Shown here one piece after another: positions 21,806-29,625 of a stretch of DNA of 32,604 nt (the stretch's first letter is position 1; every line of letters starts with the position of its first letter). A model generated the notes under the pieces. It was not told the origin of the DNA, made no database searches, and was given only the letters and a program-made list of their open reading frames with translations. A program made the position numbers and the translations under genes. Origin of the DNA: DASUPK01 sp035265665 (GTDB taxonomy: Bacteria > Actinomycetota > Thermoleophilia > Solirubrobacterales > 70-9); assembly GCA_035265665.1 (NCBI GenBank), contig DATFOK010000056.1:1-32604 (forward strand), in the 5' to 3' direction.

Positions 21806-22794
21806 TGGCGCAGATGCGGATGCGGGAGGCGCTGCGGGACGCGATGGCCGAGGAGATGCGCCGGGACGAGGACGTGCTGGTGATCGGCGAGGACGTCGCC
21901 GTCTTCCAGGGATCCTTCAAGGTTACCGAGGGCCTGCTCGACGAGTTCGGCGAGAAGCGGGTCCGCGACACCCCGATCTCCGAGAACTCGATCGTCGGGA
22001 TGGGCGTCGGGGCTGCGATGGGAGGGCTGCGGCCGATCGTCGAGATCATGACGGTCAACTTCGCGCTGCTGGCGATGGATCAGATCGTCAACCACGCCGC
22101 CGCGATCCCGTACATGTTCGGCGGCCAGGTGCGGGTCCCGCTGGTGATTCGCATGCCGGGGGGCGGTGGCCACCAGCTCGGTCCGACCCACTCCCACAGC
22201 TTTGAGGCTCTCTTCGTCCAGATCCCGGGGCTGCTCGTCGCCTGCCCCTCCACCCCAGCCGACGCGAAGGGGCTGCTGAAGGCGGCGATCCGCGACGACA
22301 ACCCCGTGATCTTCATCGAGCACGAGACGCTCTACGGGGTTCGCGGGGAGGTTCCGGAGAACGGCGACGGCGTCGTCGACTTCGGCGAGGCCGCGATCCG
22401 CCGCGAGGGCTCCGACGTGACGATCGTGGGGATCCTGCGGATGGCGGAGGTTGCCCAGCAGGCCGCCCGCACGCTGTCTGAGGAGCACGGCGTCGAGGCC
22501 GAGGTGATCGACCCGCGCACCCTGCGCCCGCTGGACCTCGACACGATTCTCACATCCGTGCAGAAGACGAACAGGGTCGTGACCGTCGAGGAGGGCTGGC
22601 CCCATGGCGGCGTCGGCGCCAATCTCGCCGCCCTGATCCAGGGACAGGCGTTCGACTACCTCGACGCACCGATCGAGCGGGTGACGGGCGCGGACGTCCA
22701 CATGCCCTACTCGAAGCGCATGGAGCAGGCGGCGATACCGCACGCCGAGAACGTGGTCAGCGCCGCGCAGCAGACGCTGGAGGGAAGCCGCTGA
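21805..22794 (+). CDS. pdhB: Pyruvate dehydrogenase E1 component, beta subunit
   Basis: The 329-residue transketolase-like subunit pairs with E1 alpha. It has VLVIGEDVAVFQGSFKVTEGL, DTPISENSIVGMGVGAAMGGLRPIVEIM, GQLGPTHSHSFEALFVQIPGL and VTVEEGWPHGGVG. The latter two are the TPP-pyrimidine-binding and C-terminal motifs of E1 beta. Its start overlaps the E1 alpha stop by one base (TGATG), and its stop overlaps the E2 start the same way. The SHSFEALF region (SQSxEAxF in other E1 beta proteins) carries Ser-His in place of the common Ser-Gln. Confidence 0.93.
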   Translation: MAQMRMREALRDAMAEEMRRDEDVLVIGEDVAVFQGSFKVTEGLLDEFGEKRVRDTPISENSIVGMGVGAAMGGLRPIVEIMTVNFALLAMDQIVNHAAAIPYMFGGQVRVPLVIRMPGGGGHQLGPTHSHSFEALFVQIPGLLVACPSTPADAKGLLKAAIRDDNPVIFIEHETLYGVRGEVPENGDGVVDFGEAAIRREGSDVTIVGILRMAEVAQQAARTLSEEHGVEAEVIDPRTLRPLDLDTILTSVQKTNRVVTVEEGWPHGGVGANLAALIQGQAFDYLDAPIERVTGADVHMPYSKRMEQAAIPHAENVVSAAQQTLEGSR

Positions 22795-24107
22795 TGGCGG
22801 AGGTCGTGATGCCCCGGCTCTCGGACTCCATGGAGGAGGGCACGGTGCTGCGCTGGCTCAAGTCGGCCGGTGATGAGGTGGCGGTCGGCGACGAGCTTGT
22901 CGAGATTGAGACCGACAAGGCGAACATGGTCTACGAGTCCGACCTCGCCGGGACGATCGTTGAGGTCCTGGCGGAGGAGGGGGACACGCTTCCGGTCGGT
23001 GAGCCCATCGCCCGGGTCGGGAATGCGTCGGAGGTCGTCTCGGGCGGTAACGGCGGAGGACCGAGAGAGGAACCGGCCGAGCGGGCGCCTGAGCCGCCGC
23101 CCTCTGAAGCGCCCGCGCCGGCCGCCACCGCCGCTCCTCCGGCGCCTGCCCCGGCCGCGGATGGGGGGGACGGGCGCGTCAAGGCCTCTCCGATCGCGAG
23201 GCGGATCGCCAGAGACCGTGGACTGGATCTCTCCGGCCTGAGCGGCTCCGGGCCGGGCGGGCGCATCGTCAAGGCCGACGTGGAGCGGGCGCTGGAGTCC
23301 GGCGTCGCCGCTCCGTCGGCTCCCCCAGCTGCTCCCGCCGCTCCGGCACCTGCGCCGGCAGCCACTCCGGCCGGCCCGACCCCCGGTGTCTCCGAGAAGC
23401 CCGAGACCGCCAAGGGCCAGGTCGAGGTGGTCGAGCCGACCAAGGTTCAACAGACGATCGCCCGACGGATGGCCGAGTCGAAGGCGACCGCGCCACACTT
23501 CTACCTGCAGGCCGAATTCGACATGAGCGCGGCGTTCGAGGGGCGCAAGCGCCTGAAGGAAATGGCGCGGGAGGGCGAGATCGTGCCCACCTTCAACGAC
23601 ATGACGATCAAGGCCTGTGCCCTCGCCCTCCGTGAGCACCCCCGCGCCAACGCGGCCTATCGCGACGGCCATTTCGAGTTCTACTCCCGGGTTAACGTCG
23701 GGGTGGCGGTCGCCGCCCCAGACGCTCTGATCGTGCCGACCGTCTTCGATGCCGATCTCAAGGGGCTGCGGCAGATCGCGAGCGAGACCAAGGCGCTCGC
23801 CGCCCGCGTCCGCGACGGCTCGATCACCCCGCCGGAGCTCTCAGGCGCCACCTTCACCGTCTCGAACCTCGGCATGTACGGGATCTCCAACTTCCACGCG
23901 GTGATCAACACCCCGCAGGCCGCGATCCTCGCGATCGGCGAGCTGAAGGCGAAGCCGGTGGTCGCCGAGGACGGCCAGATCGTCTCCCGACAGCTGATGG
24001 GCGTCACCCTCGCCTGCGACCACCGCATCCTGTACGGCGCGGACGGCGCAGAGTTCCTGGCGCGGGTCAGGGGGCTCCTCGAGGAGCCGCTCGGGCTCGC
24101 GCTCTAG
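22794..24107 (+). CDS. pdhC: Dihydrolipoamide acetyltransferase (E2) of pyruvate dehydrogenase
   Basis: The E2 core carries the swinging lipoyl arm and makes acetyl-CoA. Domains in order: a lipoyl domain (1-75) with attachment Lys42 in ETDKANM; an Ala/Pro-rich linker (about 90-130); a peripheral subunit-binding domain (about 135-170, SPIARRIARDRGLDLSGLSGSGPGGRI); a second Ala/Pro linker; and the catalytic domain to residue 437 with DHRILYGADG at 409-418 (active His410). The Asp found in the DHRxxDG form of the motif is Tyr here, a substitution also known in plant plastid E2s. It is the last gene of the first complex operon; a 217-base gap follows. Confidence 0.93.
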   Translation: MAEVVMPRLSDSMEEGTVLRWLKSAGDEVAVGDELVEIETDKANMVYESDLAGTIVEVLAEEGDTLPVGEPIARVGNASEVVSGGNGGGPREEPAERAPEPPPSEAPAPAATAAPPAPAPAADGGDGRVKASPIARRIARDRGLDLSGLSGSGPGGRIVKADVERALESGVAAPSAPPAAPAAPAPAPAATPAGPTPGVSEKPETAKGQVEVVEPTKVQQTIARRMAESKATAPHFYLQAEFDMSAAFEGRKRLKEMAREGEIVPTFNDMTIKACALALREHPRANAAYRDGHFEFYSRVNVGVAVAAPDALIVPTVFDADLKGLRQIASETKALAARVRDGSITPPELSGATFTVSNLGMYGISNFHAVINTPQAAILAIGELKAKPVVAEDGQIVSRQLMGVTLACDHRILYGADGAEFLARVRGLLEEPLGLAL

Positions 24108-24179
24108 GCACCTCGAAGTTCCCGCACACAGCGGACGGGCCTTCCGTTGCGGCCCCTGTTTTCTGCCCCGGACCAAGGG

Positions 24180-24185
24180 TATGAT
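24180..24185 (+). promoter_or_regulatory. Candidate -10 box (TATGAT) of the branched-chain operon
   Basis: TATGAT is the best -10 match in the 217-base gap after pdhC, preceded by GGG. It would start transcription near 24192, giving a leader of about 130 bases. No consensus -35 is seen 16-18 bases upstream. Confidence 0.55.
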
Positions 24186-24191
24186 CCGTTC

Positions 24192-24324
24192 ACCACATAG
24201 GGAGGAGAGGTAGATCCTTCTCCGCCCGTTGTCCGTGAAAGTGGCCAGCCGGTTGATCCCGGAGCCGCATCAAGAGTCCGCCGGAGGCGATCCCGCAGGC
24301 GGGCAAGAGGAAAGGCGGACCGTA
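24192..24324 (+). promoter_or_regulatory. Structured 5' leader of the branched-chain operon
   Basis: The leader has nested complementarity. GTCCGCC (24276-24282) pairs with GGCGGAC (24314-24320), which lies next to the ribosome site AGAGGAAAGG and 4 bases before the ATG. Inside the loop are CCCG (24292-24295) and CGGG (24300-24303) with a 4-base loop. A further stem is possible near the 5' end (GGAGA/TCTCC). No known riboswitch class is recognised. Confidence 0.4.
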
Positions 24325-25473
24325 ATGAAGCTCGATGCCGCGAGCACGAGTGGCTCGTCTGAGCGCGAGGGTACGGATGCTCTGACGCGCGACGACCGGG
24401 CGCTGCTCCTGCGCTACATGCTGCTCATGCGGCTCGCAGAGGAGCGAGGGCTGGCCCTCTACAAGCAGGGCAAGGTGCCCGGCTCCTTCTACGACGGTCG
24501 TGGCCAGGAGGCGACCTGCGTCGGCTCCGCCTTCACCCTCGGGCCCCGGGATCGGATGTGCATCCTGCATCGCGACCTCGGGGCTCATTTCGTTCGTGGG
24601 GTGACCCCGGACCGTTACCTGGCGAACTACATGGGCCGGGAGGGCGGCGTCACCGGCGGCAAGGACGGGAACATGCACTTCGGCGACCGCCAGCTCGGCT
24701 GCGTCGGCATGGTCAGCATGCTCCCCGACATGGCCCAGGTGGCAGCCGGCATGGCCCTCTCCTTCAAGATGCGCTCCGAGCCGCGGGTCGCGATGACCTT
24801 CTTCGGCGAGGGCTCCACCGCCAACGGCCAGTGGCACGAGGCGATGAACTTCGCCGGGATCCACCGCCTGCCGGTGGTCTTCGTGCTCGAGAACAACCAG
24901 TTCGCCTACTCGACGCCCACCGACCTCGAGTTCGCCGTCGATCCGATACAGCGGGCGAAGAGCTACGGGTTCCCGGGCGTGAGCGTCGACGGCAACGACG
25001 TCGAGGCCGTCTTCGAAGTCTCCCGTGTGGCCGTCGATCGGGCGCGATCGGGAGACGGCCCGACCCTGATCGAGTGCCACACGATGCGCATGCACGGACA
25101 CGGCGCGCATGACGACATGAGCTATGTCCCGGACGAGATGCTCGAGGAGTGGTCGCGGCGCGACCCGATCGAGCTCTACGTGCGGCGCCTCGCGGACGAG
25201 CACGGCTTCGAGGCCGCCGAGATCGACGAGATCCGCGAATCGGTGGCGAGCTATGTGGACGAGTGCGCGGAGAAGGCGGTTGCCTCGCCGATGCCCGATC
25301 CACAGCTCGCGACAGCGGGCGTCTTCGCGGAGCGCTGGGAGCCCCTCGGCGACGGCGAAGCGCCTTGGTCACGCTGGAGTCAGGCCGACCAGGGGGCGGC
25401 CGGCTCTGCCAACGGCCACGCACCGCCCGACGGCGATCCCGGCAAGCTCGTCGAGCACGGAAGGGCCGCCTGA
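24325..25473 (+). CDS. bkdA: Branched-chain 2-oxoacid dehydrogenase E1, alpha subunit
   Basis: The ATG at 24325, preceded by AGAGGAAAGG, gives 382 residues; a TTG at 24229 without a ribosome site was rejected. FFGEGSTANGQWHEAMNFAGIHRLPVVFVLENNQFAYST is the TPP-binding region, of the GEG-xxxxG-xxHEAxNFA type seen in BCKDH-like E1 alpha. GSFYDGRGQEATCVGSAF and LHRDLGAHFVRGV are family motifs. The C-terminus is a low-complexity tail. With E1 beta it decarboxylates branched-chain 2-oxoacids, passing the acyl group to E2. The branched-chain assignment rests on E1 beta, E2 and the coupled leucine dehydrogenase. A mixed-substrate complex is possible. Confidence 0.85.
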   Translation: MKLDAASTSGSSEREGTDALTRDDRALLLRYMLLMRLAEERGLALYKQGKVPGSFYDGRGQEATCVGSAFTLGPRDRMCILHRDLGAHFVRGVTPDRYLANYMGREGGVTGGKDGNMHFGDRQLGCVGMVSMLPDMAQVAAGMALSFKMRSEPRVAMTFFGEGSTANGQWHEAMNFAGIHRLPVVFVLENNQFAYSTPTDLEFAVDPIQRAKSYGFPGVSVDGNDVEAVFEVSRVAVDRARSGDGPTLIECHTMRMHGHGAHDDMSYVPDEMLEEWSRRDPIELYVRRLADEHGFEAAEIDEIRESVASYVDECAEKAVASPMPDPQLATAGVFAERWEPLGDGEAPWSRWSQADQGAAGSANGHAPPDGDPGKLVEHGRAA

Positions 25474-26438
25474 TGGCAGAGATGACCTACCTGCAGGCGA
25501 TCAGCGACGGGCTGCGCGAGGAGATGCGCCGCGACGAGGCCGTCTTCTGCCTCGGCGAGGACATCGGGGCCTTCGGCGGCGCCTTCAAGGTCACCGACGG
25601 GTTCATCGAGGAGTTCGGCGCCGACCGCGTCCTCGATACGCCGCTGGCCGAGAACATGATCGTCGGCGCCTCGATCGGAGCCGCGATCGAGGGGATGAAG
25701 CCGGTCGCAGAGATGCAGTTCGCAGACTTCATCGCCTGCGGCTTCGATCAGCTGGTCAACGTCGCCGGCAAGCTGCACTACCGCCAGGGGGTCTCCGTGC
25801 CGATGGTCGTCCGCCTGCCCTCGGGCGGCGGGTTCTCGGGCGGCCCGTTCCACTCGCAGAATCCCGAGGCCTGGTTCATTCAGGCCCCCGGCCTCAAGGT
25901 CGTCGCGCCCGCTACGGCCGAGGATGCGAAGGGTCTGCTGATCAGCGCGATCCGAGACCCCAACCCCGTCTGCTTTCTCGAGCACAAGGGTCTCTACCGG
26001 CACGTCAAGGGCGAGGTCCCGGAAGGGGACCACGCCGTGCCGCTTGGCGAGGCGCGGGTGGCGCGAGAGGGCGGAGAGCTGAGCGTGATCGCGTACGGCT
26101 CGTCGGTTCCGCTCGCGCTCCAGGCCGCCGAGGAGCTCGACGAGGACATCGAGGTGGTCGACCTGCGGACGCTTAACCCGCTCGACGCCGAATCGATCCT
26201 GGCCAGCGTCGAGAAGACTGGGAAGGTCCTGATCGCGCACGAGGCGACCCGCTCCTGCGGCGTCGGCGCCGAGGTGGCGAGCCTGGTCTCCGAGCGGGCG
26301 TTCGAATGGCTCGACGCTCCGATTCGCCGTCTAACCACGCCGGACGTGCCGATCCCGTTCAGCCCGCCGCTAGAGCAGGCCGTCCTACCGCAGCTCGACG
26401 ACATGAAGGAGGCGTGCCGTGAGCTCCTCGCCTACTGA
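25473..26438 (+). CDS. bkdB: Branched-chain 2-oxoacid dehydrogenase E1, beta subunit
   Basis: The ATG at 25473 overlaps the E1 alpha stop (TGATG) and gives 321 residues. FCLGEDIGAFGGAFKVTDGF, DTPLAENMIVGASIGAAIEGMKPVAEMQFADF and FHSQNPEAWFIQAPGLKVVAPATAEDAKGLL match the E1 beta of BCKDH, where HSQNPEAxF is typical. VLIAHEATRSCGVGAEVASLV is the C-terminal ligand-binding region. It overlaps the E2 gene by 20 bases. Long reading frames in other phases through this region are shadows. Confidence 0.92.
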   Translation: MAEMTYLQAISDGLREEMRRDEAVFCLGEDIGAFGGAFKVTDGFIEEFGADRVLDTPLAENMIVGASIGAAIEGMKPVAEMQFADFIACGFDQLVNVAGKLHYRQGVSVPMVVRLPSGGGFSGGPFHSQNPEAWFIQAPGLKVVAPATAEDAKGLLISAIRDPNPVCFLEHKGLYRHVKGEVPEGDHAVPLGEARVAREGGELSVIAYGSSVPLALQAAEELDEDIEVVDLRTLNPLDAESILASVEKTGKVLIAHEATRSCGVGAEVASLVSERAFEWLDAPIRRLTTPDVPIPFSPPLEQAVLPQLDDMKEACRELLAY

Positions 26439-27801
26439 AACGCAAAGTGTCGAGATCGTCATGCCCCAGATGGGCGTCTCGGTCGCCGAGGGAACGATCG
26501 TCGAGTGGTCGAAGCGGCCCGGCGACTGGGTCGAGCGTGACGAGACGGTCTGCCTGGTGACGACCGACAAGATCGACGTCGAGATCCCCTCGCCGGCGGC
26601 CGGCCGGCTCTCGAAGATCCTGGTCGAGCCCGGTGACACGGTCGACGTTGGGACGCCACTCGCGGAGCTCGATGCGAGCGCACGCCCGGGAGAGGCCCAT
26701 CCGGAGGAGCATCACGAGGAGCCCGAGGCTGCTCAAGCCACGGAACCGGCGCGTCAGGGCGAAACCCCTCCCGCCCCGAGCTCAGGCGACGGCGAGACCG
26801 ATCGCTCCGGCTTCCACTCGCCTGTCGTCCGGCGGATGGCCGACGAGCACGGCATCGACCTCTCGCAGGTCCAGGGCACGGGGATCGGAGGGCGAATCCG
26901 CAAGCGGGATCTCGTCGCCCTGATCGAGTCGGGCGGCGAGACGCAGCGGCCCGACCAGGCCGAGCCCGCCCAGGCCGAGCGGCCGCTGCACATCGAGTCC
27001 CCCTACCGGCCCGAGACACCGGCGCCCGCACCGGCCGAGACGGAGGCGCCGGCCGCCACGCCCGCGCCCGCAGGCGAGGGCAACGGTGCGCCACCGACCG
27101 AGGAGATCCTCCCGGGTGAGCGCCGGGAGTCGATGACCCCGATGCGCCGGCGGATCGCCGAGCACATGCTCGAGAGCCGCCGGACCTCTGCCCACTGCAC
27201 GACGATCGTCGAGGTCGATCTCCACCAGGTGGTGGCCGCCCGACGCGAGCAGAAGGAGGGGATGGCCCGCCGCGGCGTGCCGCTCACCTATCTCGCCTTC
27301 GTGGCGAGCGCGACGGTGGCCGAGCTGAACAGGCACCCGATCCTGAACGCCTCGATCGACGGCGACGAGATCGTCTACCACGACGATGTCAACCTCGGCA
27401 TCGCTGTGGGACTCGAGTCGGGGCTGATCGTGCCGGTGATCCGGCACGCGCAGCGCCTCAGCCTCGAGGGCCTGGCGAGCGAGATCGCCCGGCTCGCCCA
27501 GCGAGCCCGCAGCGGCGAGCTCCAGCCCGACGACGTCGTCGGAGGCACGTTCACCATCACCAACCCCGGCCAGTTCGGCGCCGTACTGGCGACGCCGATC
27601 ATCAACCAGCCTCAGGTCGCGATCCTCGACCTGGAGGCGATCGTCAAGCGACCCGTTGTGATCGATGACGAGTCCGAGGCGATCGCGGTTCGCCCGATGA
27701 CCAACCTCTGCATGTCGTGGGACCACCGGGCCCTCGACGGGGCCGAGGCGGCGCGCTTCCTCGCCGACCTCAAAGCCCGCCTCGAGGGGTGGGAGCGATG
27801 A
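26419..27801 (+). CDS. bkdC: Dihydrolipoamide acyltransferase (E2) of the branched-chain complex
   Basis: The GTG at 26419 gives 460 residues. The lipoyl domain (10-85) has Lys51 in TTDKIDVE as the attachment site. The acidic linker is followed by a peripheral subunit-binding domain (about 133-170, SPVVRRMADEHGIDLSQVQGTGIGGRIRKRD), a Pro/Ala linker and the catalytic domain, where WDHRALDGA (434-442, active His436) is intact. Compared with pdhC, the motif keeps Asp. It transfers isobutyryl, isovaleryl or 2-methylbutyryl groups to CoA. Overlap with the next gene is ATGA. Confidence 0.92.
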   Translation: MSSSPTETQSVEIVMPQMGVSVAEGTIVEWSKRPGDWVERDETVCLVTTDKIDVEIPSPAAGRLSKILVEPGDTVDVGTPLAELDASARPGEAHPEEHHEEPEAAQATEPARQGETPPAPSSGDGETDRSGFHSPVVRRMADEHGIDLSQVQGTGIGGRIRKRDLVALIESGGETQRPDQAEPAQAERPLHIESPYRPETPAPAPAETEAPAATPAPAGEGNGAPPTEEILPGERRESMTPMRRRIAEHMLESRRTSAHCTTIVEVDLHQVVAARREQKEGMARRGVPLTYLAFVASATVAELNRHPILNASIDGDEIVYHDDVNLGIAVGLESGLIVPVIRHAQRLSLEGLASEIARLAQRARSGELQPDDVVGGTFTITNPGQFGAVLATPIINQPQVAILDLEAIVKRPVVIDDESEAIAVRPMTNLCMSWDHRALDGAEAARFLADLKARLEGWER

Positions 27802-28865
27802 GCCTGCTCGAGCACGAGGAGGTCGTGGTCCAACGCGGGCGCCGCAGCGGGATCTACGTCGTCGTCGCGATCCACTCGACCGTGCTCGGTCCGGCCCTGG
27901 GCGGCATGCGGCTGTGGCGCTATGGCGCGCTGGGGGACGCGATCGCCGATGCGCTTCGCCTCTCGGAGGCCATGACCTACAAGGCGGCCGCCGCCGGACT
28001 CGACCTGGGCGGCGGCAAGGCGGTCATCTGCGTACCCCCCGATCACGAGCTACAGGCTGACGAGCGGCGCGAGCTGATGCTCGATGTCGGCGACATCGTC
28101 GATTCGCTCGAGGGCCGCTACGTGACGGCTGAGGACGTCGGCACCGGCACGGACGACATGGCCATCGTCCGGGAACGCACAGAGCATGTCACCGGCCTTC
28201 CCATTGACTCCGGCGGGTCCGGGGATCCAAGTCCGATTACGGCACGCGGCGTTGAGTCCGCTCTGCGGGCGAGCTGCAAGCATCGCTACGGAACGGACGA
28301 CCTGGCGGGTCGCCGCGTGACCGTGATCGGCCTTGGCCACGTCGGGTCCAGGCTGGCGGAGCGGCTGGCCGCGGACCGGGCGGAGCTCGCGGTCTCCGAC
28401 ATCGACCCGAAGAAGCGTGCGCTCGCGGAACGGCTCGGTGCGCGCTGGCTGGATCCGGCCGATGCAGTGACCGCGGAGTGCGACGTCCTCGCGCCCTGCG
28501 CGCTCGGCGGCGCGATCGACCGCGACAACGTGGAGCGCCTTCGTTGCGAGGTCGTCTGCGGCGCCGCAAACAACGTGCTTGCGGAACGCTCGCTGGCGGA
28601 CCGCCTGGCTGAGCGCGGGATCCTCTACGCCCCCGATTTCATCGCCAACGCCGGCGGCCTGATCAGCGTCTACGGCGAGCTCCACGGTCTCGACAGGGAC
28701 CGGCAGGGCGCGCTCGTGGATGGGATCGGGGTGGCCCTGTTGCGGGTCTTCGAGGCCGCGGAGGCGCGTTCCGTCACGCCGGCCGAGGCCGCCAGGGCGC
28801 TCGCCGAGGAGCGGCTCGACGCCGCCAGGGAGACCGCGGCTCCCGTTGACGCACCGGCGGTCTAG
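27798..28865 (+). CDS. Leucine (branched-chain amino acid) dehydrogenase
   Basis: The enzyme reversibly deaminates leucine, isoleucine and valine to 2-oxoacids with NAD+, the substrates of the complex upstream. The ATG at 27798 overlaps the E2 stop and gives 355 residues; longer frames from 27717 are inside E2. GGMRLWRYGALGDAIADALRLSEAMTYKAAAAGLDLGGGKAVI contains the catalytic Lys74. AEDVGTGTDDM is the Glu/Asp-binding region, TVIGLGHVGSRLAERL the NAD fold, and CGAANNVLA near residue 255 the adenine-site segment. Phenylalanine or valine preference cannot be excluded from sequence. The genetic coupling supports branched-chain catabolism or supply of primers for branched fatty acids. Confidence 0.9.
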   Translation: MSLLEHEEVVVQRGRRSGIYVVVAIHSTVLGPALGGMRLWRYGALGDAIADALRLSEAMTYKAAAAGLDLGGGKAVICVPPDHELQADERRELMLDVGDIVDSLEGRYVTAEDVGTGTDDMAIVRERTEHVTGLPIDSGGSGDPSPITARGVESALRASCKHRYGTDDLAGRRVTVIGLGHVGSRLAERLAADRAELAVSDIDPKKRALAERLGARWLDPADAVTAECDVLAPCALGGAIDRDNVERLRCEVVCGAANNVLAERSLADRLAERGILYAPDFIANAGGLISVYGELHGLDRDRQGALVDGIGVALLRVFEAAEARSVTPAEAARALAEERLDAARETAAPVDAPAV

Positions 28866-28891
28866 GCTCGCGCGGCGGATGGACCGCGCCC

Positions 28892-29620
28892 ATGCGCGAC
28901 ACTGTTGACATGGACCGCGTCCTGATCGTGCGCTGCGGACTGGTCCCCTACGAGGATGCCAGGAAGGCGCAGAAGCGGATCGAGGCGGCGCGCCTCGCTG
29001 GAGACCTCCCGGACGTGCTGCTTCTGCTCGAGCACCCACCCGTCTATACGAAGGGGCGGCGGGCGGAGCCGGGCGAGCTCGGGATGGGCGAGGACTGGTA
29101 CCGGATGCAGGGAATCGAGGTCTGCGAGACGGACCGCGGCGGCCGGGTGACCTACCACGGTCCGGGTCAGCTGGTCGGTTATCCGGTCGTCTGCCTGAAG
29201 CCCTACGGGGACAACGTGCACGAGTACGTCCGCGGCCTCGAGCGCCTGATGATCGAGTCGCTGGCCGCCTACGACGTCGAGGCTCAGGTGATCGATGGCC
29301 TCACAGGCGTCTGGGTTGGCGGTGGACCGCCCGAGGGGCGGAAGATCGGCTCCATCGGCGTCCACGTCAATCGCGGCGTCACCACGCACGGCTTCGCCGT
29401 CAACGTCAACAACGACCTGCAGCCCTTCGAATGGATCGTCCCCTGCGGCATCGAAGGAGTTCGGATGACCTCTCTCTCCCGGGAGCTGGGCGCCGAGCAG
29501 GACATGAATGCCTACATGGACCTGGTCGCCGAGCTCTTCGGTCGGATCTTCGAGCGCGAGCCCACTTCGACGCAGGAGACGCTCGCGGAACTGGCCGATG
29601 GAATGGCCCCGGTACGGTAG
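28892..29620 (+). CDS. lipB: Octanoyltransferase (lipoate protein ligase B)
   Basis: LipB moves octanoate from acyl carrier protein to the lipoyl-domain lysine. The 242-residue protein (236 if the ATG at 28910 is used) has RGGRVTYHGPGQLVGYPVVCLK, the LipB signature. RKIGSIGVHVNRGVTTHGFAVNVN holds the catalytic Lys151, and VPCGIEGVRMTSL the acyl-accepting Cys185. No strong ribosome site precedes either ATG; the first lies 26 bases after the stop of the dehydrogenase gene. It stands before lipA, so the two enzymes of lipoate formation are adjacent. Confidence 0.95.
   Translation: MRDTVDMDRVLIVRCGLVPYEDARKAQKRIEAARLAGDLPDVLLLLEHPPVYTKGRRAEPGELGMGEDWYRMQGIEVCETDRGGRVTYHGPGQLVGYPVVCLKPYGDNVHEYVRGLERLMIESLAAYDVEAQVIDGLTGVWVGGGPPEGRKIGSIGVHVNRGVTTHGFAVNVNNDLQPFEWIVPCGIEGVRMTSLSRELGAEQDMNAYMDLVAELFGRIFEREPTSTQETLAELADGMAPVR
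29613..29618 (+). promoter_or_regulatory. Candidate -10 box (TACGGT) before lipA
   Basis: TACGGT ends 7 bases before the lipA ATG and overlaps the end of lipB. The GGAG between it and the ATG is only 2 bases from the start, too close for a ribosome site, so a leaderless lipA transcript is plausible in addition to read-through. Confidence 0.35.
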
Positions 29621-29625
29621 GAGCG

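Noticed and set aside
28879..28908. Short frame at 28879 after a TAGGCT overlapping the leucine dehydrogenase stop
   Set aside because: Nine codons, out of frame with lipB, and nothing suggests a real peptide; it may be chance.
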